Shown: positions 35,701 through 42,396 of the stretch, piece after piece
Position numbering within the stretch: the stretch's first letter is position 1
Layout: each line of letters starts with the position of its first letter
NCBI RefSeq assembly: GCF_000737335.2
Contig: NZ_JMCC02000006.1
Location: 61,026-125,025, forward strand
DNA: 64,000 nt
Direction of reading: 5' to 3'
From: Enhygromyxa salina
GTDB lineage: Bacteria; Myxococcota_A; Polyangia; Nannocystales; Nannocystaceae
Notes under the pieces: model-generated
Told to the model about the DNA's origin: nothing
The model's database searches: none
What the model saw: only the letters and a program-made list of their open reading frames with translations
Position numbers and translations under genes: made by a program

Positions 35701-35784
35701 GGCGAAGGCTACCTGGGCACCGGGCGCCTACGCGTCGCGGACGAACTCGCCAACCCAACACCAGGAACCTCTGATGACCGCTAG
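32749..35784 (+). CDS. large fusion: Rep-like domain, ParB-like domain and DNA methylase
   Basis: A single frame of 1011 codons. Residues about 140-390 resemble a Rep_trans replication initiator (SLQLGEK, then LYGYDKTRW and WRWEVRLRG, with Tyr in YDK as the family landmark). Residues about 500-590 form a ParB/Srx-like domain (HHPFSAVVRMMSAAERERT and LYEGRILDGRNRDEIAFEL). From about 770 comes a beta-class DNA methylase with FFDGPYVLG (DPPY altered to DGPY), RHPTQKPERLLEAIL and DFCAGACTT. Start GTG at 32749 overlaps the preceding stop; an internal ATG at 34207 could start the ParB-methylase part separately. The first 80 residues may not be translated if Rep starts further down. It is probably the replication and modification core of the satellite. 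Confidence 0.55.
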   Translation: MTGVVVGVVVGVVAVAAWLGGRGWRVNVAVLPRKTDQAAMLPRKTDQGALNFPETDSKVIQGPSEGQDFSEKLIATDGSEFARAKPAKPPARVLVGARPDAGTTLRLDAPAEGWPIWVQRDREDGQLLEAAGKTLEVSLRGSRGETLQLRARGQARLFVWDDHVELVVGSRALDTLGGIEGWARAWLTWATAWLLDLELDRERPLEAADELGWYPVAVDLAADLAGWGPLLDEHQDPDRWTQQTLPKPVPATQGRLTSLQLGEKCSNPLSLYGYDKTRWADRTGRGAGWLERMRQAGRQPDEAVWRWEVRLRGDALQLRPRGRDQILVDFRRCATLADQPAIARAWTYAVGNPDSAKPNGHYRLTVAADRFDENGRGYPLTRTRPVDPLWRLVQTAGGQAPVESLSQVRDRRAAARAEWKAKAEETALRGLAACVAIDHADPDTAAQAALERARELVSGHAWTSAHQRQRSATDDLRDDPEWSFEPMSTQLQLVDDDQGPTSPAPSDSPRWTRRSVDAREQWQRRELEHHPFSAVVRMMSAAERERTRASIASTGYDREWPIVLYEGRILDGRNRDEIAFELWQQTQRADVLPSFVELVAEAPDRGDEAALLYVQQRLSATRNLSEGERVAAAYKLFRLYGERRPPRPKLEGGERYAHRSASAREAAEVAGVSPRSIERYAYVDQHATEALGLERADELLEAVERGEVTVRAAERRVKTARAQAEAERQAEQLAVIGTEDSGEVPPCAGEIVLDAPGVRLVQVDALTLLRSLPDGCVETAFFDGPYVLGDAGTTNKGGERVSVSPGDWDAQWSSPEHYREAFLDSLAIELERVLSPTGEVWASGTRHVVFALERALSSMPSYRLAQDICWLKTSPPPRLHPQSGWTDDHELLLWYRARDPQHASRDVTDAKAILGTANATWSITRPSNAEYRFGRHPTQKPERLLEAILAAHRGLVVDFCAGACTTAVAAVRQRRPVLCGDLQAGEGYLGTGRLRVADELANPTPGTSDDR
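32837..32890. repeat. 24-bp direct repeat, possible origin iterons
   Basis: The 24-mer beginning tgctgccgcggaaaactg occurs exactly at 32837-32860 and 32867-32890, a 30-bp period. A less conserved gaaaactgatc-like copy lies near 32960, in a less GC-rich patch (32880-32990). The location at the start of a Rep-like frame fits a replication origin. Confidence 0.5.
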
Positions 35785-36225
35785 CCCGTACCAACTCCCG
35801 ACCGAAAGGGGCCACAGCCCATCGTCGCCGATCTATGTCGTCACGCGATGGCCCTCGCCATGAAGAAGTGCGGACACCCCGTCGACCACTACTTGTGCAC
35901 GCCGACCGGCCACGAACTCCCCGAGATGCTCACCCACTGGCAGCACCTCGAGACGCTGCTCGACAAGCTGCTGACCCAACTCGAGGCTGACGTCTCGGCC
36001 CATGAGTGCGATCTGACGATCCGCTCCTCAAGCCGCGACACATGGCCAGCTGACATGGCGGAGTTGGGCTCGACGTTTCAGGCGCGGCACACACGGTGGT
36101 CCTCGAACCGCTCGACTTCATCGTGCGACTCGTCGCCAAGCCCTGATCTAACGACCAGCGGCCCAATCTGGGCCACCTCTTCACCATCCAACCCGACCCC
36201 AAGATGTGCGATCGTGCCGCACCCG
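35785..36225. other. boundary between satellite and defence operon
   Basis: About 440 bp. A possible 29-codon frame starts at 35774 and its stop overlaps (ATGA) an ATG at 35860, from which about 65 residues read like protein (KKCGHPVDHYLCTPTGHELP, then a Leu-rich helix). That reading degenerates near 36060, although the frame remains open into the next gene. A transposase-like fragment lies at 36081-36146. This is likely a scar where two elements meet. Confidence 0.4.
36081..36146 (+). pseudogene. fragment resembling an IS91-type transposase
   Basis: A frame with stop at 36144 encodes HTVVLEPLDFIVRLVAKP, similar to the segment of IS91/IS801 transposases that normally reads like LxPLEFIxRLAALVPxP. 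Only about 20 residues remain and chance similarity is possible. Confidence 0.25.
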
Positions 36226-39186
36226 ATGTCGCTCCTCCCGTTCAGCAACACCCTCGAGATCCGCGACGAGGTCCTCGACCCGCGAGGCTTGCTCGACATG
36301 GTCGACCTCGCCGCGCTCGACCTGAAGTCCCGTGGCCTCGTCGGTAAGGGTGCCGGTAGTGAGGTCATGCGTGACCCGGCGGCCTTCTTCTCGATCACGT
36401 ACCCAACCGCCGAGATCGTCGGGACGCTACGCACCCTGTCCCAGCGCTGGACCTCCCCCGAAAGCGTGCCGGGCACAATCCTCCTCGCGGGCAAGTACGG
36501 CCTCGGCAAGTCCCATGTGCTGCTAGCCGCACACCACGCGCTCACGGCACCCAACGTCGTCAGCGAGTGGGCCCAGCGCTGGAACCTCGAGCCCATCGAG
36601 CTCCCGCCGGACCCAATCGTCCTCACTCGCAGCTTCATCCAGCGCTCCAAAGAACCTCTGTGGAAGATGCTGCTCGTCGGTCTCGGCCAGGACCCCCAGA
36701 GCGTCACGGACTTCCTCGACGGCGAGAGCATCGAAGCCGTCCTTGGCGACCGGCCAGTGTTCCTGATCATGGACGAGGTCGAGCGTTGGTATGACTCACA
36801 GGCTGCTCGAGCCCAGAGCCGCAACCGCAACTTCCTGCAGGCGCTCACCGAGGTCAGCATGCGGACGCCGAGGCTGACCTTCCTGACCTCGGTGTTGGGC
36901 GAGAAGCCCGAGCCCGCCGAGACGATCCGGCGCGTTCGCCCGCTCGAGCTGTCGTTCCGCTCAGCCGAGGATCGTCAGCGCGTCGTACTGTTCCGTTTGT
37001 TCAAGAACCGTGACTCCGAGCAGGCGAAGCAAGTCGCGGCCGAGGTCACCGACCAGTACATGGCCTGCTACACGAAAGCGGGCCTCGAAGACCTCGACTC
37101 GCTTCGCGCGCGCATGATTGAGTGCTGGCCCTTCGCGCCCGAGTTCCTCGACATCCTGAGCAAGAAGATCCCCAACGTCGGCGGCTTCCAGAACACCCGC
37201 GGGACACTGCGCTTCTTGGCCCACGTCGTCCGGCATACCCACGAGAGCCGGCCCTTGGTGAGCAGCCAGGATCTCCCGCTCCGCGATCAGACCATCGTGC
37301 AGGCCTTGTCCAATCTCGCAGGTGCCGACGAGGTCGTTCGGCGCGCGCTCGGTGACAACTACGACGTCGTGCCCGACAATCTCGCCCACAAGGACGAGCT
37401 GTTCAGCGCGTTGCTGTTCTACTCGGTTGCGGATCCAACCCGACCGGGCGCCACCCTCGAAGAGCTCCTCCTCGCGACGCTCGACCCCGGTGAGAATCCA
37501 ATCCAGATCCGCGACTCCTTGGCGCAGCTCAAGCTCAGGGCGTTCAACCTGCACGAACGTGATCATCGCTACGTGTTCCTCGCGATCGAAAACCCCCATG
37601 CGCGGGTCACCGCCATGGCGAGCTCCGACCGCGTCACGCCCGATGCGGTCAACGAGAGCATCCTCGACGCGCTGAGCTCAGCCTGGGGTCTCGCAGAGCA
37701 GACAGCCATCTTGAAGCCGATGAACGAGGACGCTCTGCGTGGGGAGCTACGCGGCCTCCGTCGCCAGCGACCACGAATCGTGCTCTCGACCGTCGCACTC
37801 AGTAGCAAGGACCGGCTGCGCATCCAGAACCTCGAAGACCAGCGCAACCTCGTGCTCATCGTCGAGCCTAGCGTGCGCACCGACACCAACGCGGAGAACT
37901 ACTCCTTGTTCAGCGACGAGGATCTGCTTCATCGCGCGCGTCGTGTCGTCGCATGCAAGCTGCTCCTCGAAGGTCGACCTGCGTCCGAGTCCGCTGTGGT
38001 CTACCGCAAGGTCCTCGATGACGACTCGAATCGCCTGCGTCGCCTGGTCACCGAGCGCTACGGCACCACGACGATCTGGGAGAAGGCCGGCGCGACCGAC
38101 TCACAGGTCGATAGTTCCTGGTACGAGCTCCATGCCCTCGAGAGCTTCTCGGGCGCGGCCTTCCTCGAGATGGTCGCCAGGGATCTCACCGGCAAGCCCG
38201 ATATCGTTCACGAGATCAGGAAACGGTGGGAGTCCTATCGTCAGCGCAGCGTGGCCGCGCTCTCGGATGCTTTCGACTCGACCCCTGGCCTGCCGATCCC
38301 ACTCGACGCCAGCTGGGTCCCGCAGGCAGCCCGGCAGCTGGTCGGGGAGGGCGTGCTCTCGCTCGTTGGCGCCGACGGTTCAACACTACCTCGTCGCGCG
38401 GTAGAGAAGCTCAGCGACGAGCAGGTCCGCGAGTGCACGATCACCGATCCACAGGGGATCGAACCAGAGCCCGGCAAAGAAGAGCTGCTGCTGGTCCACA
38501 CCCACGTGCAGGCATCCTACGACGGCAGCACCCACGCGGTCATGTTGTCGTGGAGCTACCCCGAGGATCGATCGGGTGCCGCCGACTTTCGCACGGTCGT
38601 TCAGCGCTACACCACTGTCCGAAACTGGGTCTGCGGCGAGCACCATCCCATTGACACGGATGACACCTACGAGGCCAATCGCCACTACAGTGCCGAGCTG
38701 GATGCGCAAGACAGTACAGGCCTGCAGCCTGGTCAGACCTACTACTACTACGTGTTCCTGATCTACGAGGGGCTCAATGGGCAGCGCTCCGTGCTGTCCC
38801 AGCGCTGCGATGTGTCGATCCCACAGGCCAAGAAGGCCGAGCGGGCAGACATCATCGAGACGGGCACGCAGTCCAGCAAGAACCGGCTCGTGATCGAGAT
38901 CGAGAAGAAGCTCATGTCGGGCGAGCACATGCGCTCCGAGCATCGCGTGCGGAAGATCGAGGTCATCGTCCGGGCCGTGTCCGGCCCCGAACTCGGCGAG
39001 AAGCTGGCCGAGAAGCTTCATCTCAAGGTCGGCGATGCGCTCTCGCTCGCTGCCGATCTGACCTTCTCGGTCCGCGGCGAGTACAACCGCCAGGAGGTGC
39101 TCGCGGTCCTGCGCGCGCTTCCGGACTTTGCTGGCGCCAACTACACCGCCAGTTTGTATCTGCGCCAAGACACATCGGGGAACTGA
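36226..39186 (+). CDS. P-loop ATPase, DUF499/PglY-like, first gene of the defence operon
   Basis: A 986-residue protein. Residues about 85-260 form an AAA-type ATPase with Walker A GKYGLGKS (89-96) and Walker B FLIMDEVERW (near 180), then a sensor-like FLTSVLGEK. The long middle resembles the helical parts of DUF499, PglY and BrxC ATPases of DNA-modification defence systems. Residues about 760-860 look like a fibronectin-type beta domain (VMLSWSYPEDRSG to YYYYVFLIYE). The ATG at 36226 starts the protein-like part; no clear ribosome site is seen. It precedes the kinase gene by 3 bp. I infer an energy-dependent DNA- or methylase-loading role. Confidence 0.6.
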   Translation: MSLLPFSNTLEIRDEVLDPRGLLDMVDLAALDLKSRGLVGKGAGSEVMRDPAAFFSITYPTAEIVGTLRTLSQRWTSPESVPGTILLAGKYGLGKSHVLLAAHHALTAPNVVSEWAQRWNLEPIELPPDPIVLTRSFIQRSKEPLWKMLLVGLGQDPQSVTDFLDGESIEAVLGDRPVFLIMDEVERWYDSQAARAQSRNRNFLQALTEVSMRTPRLTFLTSVLGEKPEPAETIRRVRPLELSFRSAEDRQRVVLFRLFKNRDSEQAKQVAAEVTDQYMACYTKAGLEDLDSLRARMIECWPFAPEFLDILSKKIPNVGGFQNTRGTLRFLAHVVRHTHESRPLVSSQDLPLRDQTIVQALSNLAGADEVVRRALGDNYDVVPDNLAHKDELFSALLFYSVADPTRPGATLEELLLATLDPGENPIQIRDSLAQLKLRAFNLHERDHRYVFLAIENPHARVTAMASSDRVTPDAVNESILDALSSAWGLAEQTAILKPMNEDALRGELRGLRRQRPRIVLSTVALSSKDRLRIQNLEDQRNLVLIVEPSVRTDTNAENYSLFSDEDLLHRARRVVACKLLLEGRPASESAVVYRKVLDDDSNRLRRLVTERYGTTTIWEKAGATDSQVDSSWYELHALESFSGAAFLEMVARDLTGKPDIVHEIRKRWESYRQRSVAALSDAFDSTPGLPIPLDASWVPQAARQLVGEGVLSLVGADGSTLPRRAVEKLSDEQVRECTITDPQGIEPEPGKEELLLVHTHVQASYDGSTHAVMLSWSYPEDRSGAADFRTVVQRYTTVRNWVCGEHHPIDTDDTYEANRHYSAELDAQDSTGLQPGQTYYYYVFLIYEGLNGQRSVLSQRCDVSIPQAKKAERADIIETGTQSSKNRLVIEIEKKLMSGEHMRSEHRVRKIEVIVRAVSGPELGEKLAEKLHLKVGDALSLAADLTFSVRGEYNRQEVLAVLRALPDFAGANYTASLYLRQDTSGN

Positions 39187-39189
39187 GCG

Positions 39190-42100
39190 ATGGCCCAGCT
39201 CATCGACCTCGGGGGCGGCCCTGTCAACCAATCCGAGCGCGAGATCTTCGAGATCTTGGTGCGCGACTTGCCGGGTAGCTGGGCTGTCGCGCCCAACGTC
39301 AACCTGCCCCACCCACGGACCGGTCACGCCTACGAGTACGACGCCATCGTTATTGGACCCCACGCGGTGTACGTCGTCGAGATCAAGGGCTGGCGCCGAC
39401 AGATCCGTCAGCTCAACCGCGAAGAGTGGCAGCTCTCGGGCGGGCAGGTGGTGCGGAACCCACTCTCGCTCACCGATCAAAAAGCTCGGGTGCTGGCCTC
39501 GGAGATCAAGCGCCACCGCTGGGCGTCGGCGGGTGCTCCCTATGTTCAGGCCTGTCTCGTCGTGGGCAGCGACCGGGCCAGCTTTGCCGTCAACGACGCC
39601 GACGCCGGTCGCTGCCTGCGTCCGTCCGAGCTGGTCGCCTATCTGCGTGACCCGCAGCGTCTGTCGACCGACCGGGCACCGGGCGACTACCGCCGCGATC
39701 TCAAGCGCCTTGGCGACCTCATTCGAGGGCAGTTCGAGGGCAAGCCAGAGAGCCCCCGCCGCTACGGTAGCTATCTGGCCGCGGACCTCCAGGAGCGTGA
39801 CCAGGAGTCCGCGGTCTGGCTGGGTCGACACGCCTTGCTCGATGACGCTCGGATCTACCGGATCCGCGCCTGGTACCTCTCGGAGTACCGCTACACCCCC
39901 GAGCAGCGAACCGAGCGCATCCGCGTGCTGCGTCGCAACACGGACGCCCTGCACAAGGTCGGCGAACACCCCTGCATCGCGCAGCTGCGTGACTTTGGCG
40001 AGCGCGAGGGCGAGTTTTACGAGGTCACCGACTGGACCGTTCAGGGCACCCTCAAGACCGCGCGCGATCGTGGCGTCCTCGACAAGCTCCCGGTCAGCGA
40101 GAAGCTCTCGATCTTGCGCGACGTTGCCCGCGGTCTCGAGGCCGCCGCAGCTCACGACATCGTGCACCGGGCCCTCTCGCCCGCGGCCGTGCTGTTGACT
40201 GCTGACGGGCACGCGCGCCTGTGCGGCTTCGATCGAGCGTGGTTGTTGGAGTCAGCTGGGACCGTGTACGGCGCGGCGCCTCAGATCAGCCGCACGTACC
40301 TGCCGCCCGAGCTGCGAGACGCCAGCGACTATGAGGTGTTCGACAACAGCGACCTCTACTCACTGGGAAAGGTGGGGCAGTTCTTGTTCGGAGAGTGCGT
40401 GCCGCCCGAGGTCGCCGAGCTTCTCGATCTCTGTTTGCGCGACGACCCAGGCGAACGCCCAGACAACCCGGCCGCGTTCCTGCACGAACTCGAGCTAGCG
40501 ATTCGTCCGCCTGAGCCTGAGCCCACACCCGATCCCGAGCCCGAGCTCGAAGCAGAACTCGAGCCCGCGAAGGCTCTACCCACGTCAGGCCGGCCACAGC
40601 TCGAGCCCGGCGACATCATCGAGGGCGTCAACATGGTGCTCAGTGAGCTCGGGCGCAGCGCAACTTCGACGGTCTATCGCGTCGACAACGAACCGCTGGG
40701 TGAAGTGTTCGCGCTAAAACTCGTGCACGCGCCTGCGGCCGGCTACGACCCGATGGAGGAGTTTCGGCTGCTCCGCAAGTTGGATTGTCCGCACGTGCCA
40801 CGCGCACACTGGTGTGGGCGCACGAGCCTCGGGGCTGGGCCCGACCTGTCCTACCTGCTGCTCGACTACATCGAGGGTCCGGGGTTGCGACAGGTCATCG
40901 ATGACGGCCCCGTAGAGGTCGAGACGGCGCTCGATCTCATCGACGACTTGCTCGCTGCTCTCGAAGCTCTGCACGGCAGCGGTGGCGACTCGCTGCACCG
41001 CGATCTCAAGCCCGAGAACGTGATTGTCGGTCCCGAGGGGGCGGTGCTCCTGGACTTCGGCCTCGCGCGGCCAACCACGGACGCCGGAGCGACCCCGGAC
41101 GGCACCTTGCGCTACACACCGCCTGATTTGTCCGAGAGTGGCTGGGATGCGTCGGCCGACCTGTTCGCCCTGGGCTGCATCGCCTACGAGCTCCTGGCCG
41201 GCACTTCACCGTGGGATGGCCTCACCACGACACAAGCGCCTGCGTCGCTGGAAACTCTTCGGGGCGAGGTCACCGAGCGGGTCTCGAGCGTCTTCGCTCG
41301 CAGCCTGGCGGCGCGAAGTTCCGAGCGCTACTCCGACGCCTCCACCATGCGCGCAGCTCTGCGTGAGGCTCGGTCTTCACCCAGCTTGCCCGAGCCCTCG
41401 GCGCTGACCGAGGACTCGGGGGCGAACGCAGCTCAGAGTCTCGAGCCTGACGAAGAATTCGGGGTGCTAGCCACCGATGTCGATCTGTGGACCGCCGCCC
41501 GGGTTCAGGCGATCTCCGAGCATGCTCATTTGCAGATCCCTCTGGCCAAAGCGTTGCTCGACTGCATCGTCGAGCCGGTTGACGAGAGCCCCGAGTCGCT
41601 GCTCTCGGCCTTGCTCGCCAGTGAAGCGCGGGCCAAGGCGCTCGAGCTGCCTTTGGCCGAGGCCTTGGGCAGCTGTTACTCGATGCTCGCCAGTGAGCAG
41701 CTCCCGCTCGAACTCGGGGATGACGCAGGCGATTCGGACGAGGATGACCCGGCTCCGAGGGTCGTCGAGCTCGACGCCGAGGATCGGATCTTGCGGGTCG
41801 ACGGGTTGCACTTCACCGAGCTCCGGTATGTCGAGCGGCTGGCTCTACAGTTGGATCGCACGACGACGGCGTGGGTATGGTGCGCTGGGGCGACTGACCC
41901 GGCCGTTGTCGCCGAGACCGATGCCGCCTTTGCTCGCGCATTGTCCGGCGGTGCGGGGGCGGCCTGTGTCTCGCTGCCGCGAGGAGCGCGCGATGAACTC
42001 GACTTGCCCGCGACGTTGCGTGCCCGACGCAATGCCCTGCAAGAACACCTGCGCGGGGCGCTCGAACAGCCTGGCGCGCTCTGGGTGTTGAGTTGTTGGG

Positions 42101-42396
42101 GCACGGTCTACCTCGGCCATGGCCTGCGAACCGATCCTGGCGAAGGGCTCGGGGAGCGGGCGGCTGCGATCCGTGATCGATGGGCTGCCGCGTTCCCCGG
42201 CGCGCGGGTCGCGCCGGATGCCGGAGACGCGCCACCGCGTGACAGCCTGCATGTGCGGGTTGGCGGCGGTCGACGGTTCGCGGTTGGTCGATTAGCGTGG
42301 CCCGACCCACCACGAACGCCGTGGTTGCAGGCTGGTGGGCTGAGTCTGCCCGAGCGCCTGCTGATCTTGTTGCGCATCTCGCGAGGAACCCCGTGA
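39190..42396 (+). CDS. NERD nuclease-like, pseudokinase and Ser/Thr kinase protein (PglW-like)
   Basis: A 1068-residue protein. Residues 1-115 are a NERD domain with the PD-(D/E)xK core (Asp51 in YEYDAIV, Glu64 and Lys66 in VEIKGW). Residues about 190-430 are a kinase-like domain with HRALS in place of HRD and GFD in place of DFG, hence a pseudokinase. A Pro/Glu linker (EPEPTPDPEPELEAELEP) leads to an active-looking kinase (about 475-730) with VFALKLV, HRDLKPENV and DFGLA. The last 340 residues are unassigned. NERD plus kinase is the layout of PglW in the Pgl/BREX type 2 system. The stop overlaps the methylase start (GTGA), so expression is coupled. Confidence 0.75.
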   Translation: MAQLIDLGGGPVNQSEREIFEILVRDLPGSWAVAPNVNLPHPRTGHAYEYDAIVIGPHAVYVVEIKGWRRQIRQLNREEWQLSGGQVVRNPLSLTDQKARVLASEIKRHRWASAGAPYVQACLVVGSDRASFAVNDADAGRCLRPSELVAYLRDPQRLSTDRAPGDYRRDLKRLGDLIRGQFEGKPESPRRYGSYLAADLQERDQESAVWLGRHALLDDARIYRIRAWYLSEYRYTPEQRTERIRVLRRNTDALHKVGEHPCIAQLRDFGEREGEFYEVTDWTVQGTLKTARDRGVLDKLPVSEKLSILRDVARGLEAAAAHDIVHRALSPAAVLLTADGHARLCGFDRAWLLESAGTVYGAAPQISRTYLPPELRDASDYEVFDNSDLYSLGKVGQFLFGECVPPEVAELLDLCLRDDPGERPDNPAAFLHELELAIRPPEPEPTPDPEPELEAELEPAKALPTSGRPQLEPGDIIEGVNMVLSELGRSATSTVYRVDNEPLGEVFALKLVHAPAAGYDPMEEFRLLRKLDCPHVPRAHWCGRTSLGAGPDLSYLLLDYIEGPGLRQVIDDGPVEVETALDLIDDLLAALEALHGSGGDSLHRDLKPENVIVGPEGAVLLDFGLARPTTDAGATPDGTLRYTPPDLSESGWDASADLFALGCIAYELLAGTSPWDGLTTTQAPASLETLRGEVTERVSSVFARSLAARSSERYSDASTMRAALREARSSPSLPEPSALTEDSGANAAQSLEPDEEFGVLATDVDLWTAARVQAISEHAHLQIPLAKALLDCIVEPVDESPESLLSALLASEARAKALELPLAEALGSCYSMLASEQLPLELGDDAGDSDEDDPAPRVVELDAEDRILRVDGLHFTELRYVERLALQLDRTTTAWVWCAGATDPAVVAETDAAFARALSGGAGAACVSLPRGARDELDLPATLRARRNALQEHLRGALEQPGALWVLSCWGTVYLGHGLRTDPGEGLGERAAAIRDRWAAAFPGARVAPDAGDAPPRDSLHVRVGGGRRFAVGRLAWPDPPRTPWLQAGGLSLPERLLILLRISRGTP

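Noticed and set aside
35848..36225. N-terminal extension of the first defence ATPase
   Set aside because: The frame is open, but 36060-36225 reads as Ser/Thr/Arg noise and another frame there carries a transposase-like fragment.
38386..40212. Minus-strand 608-codon frame in the defence operon
   Set aside because: Spans two real genes on the other strand and shows no motif.
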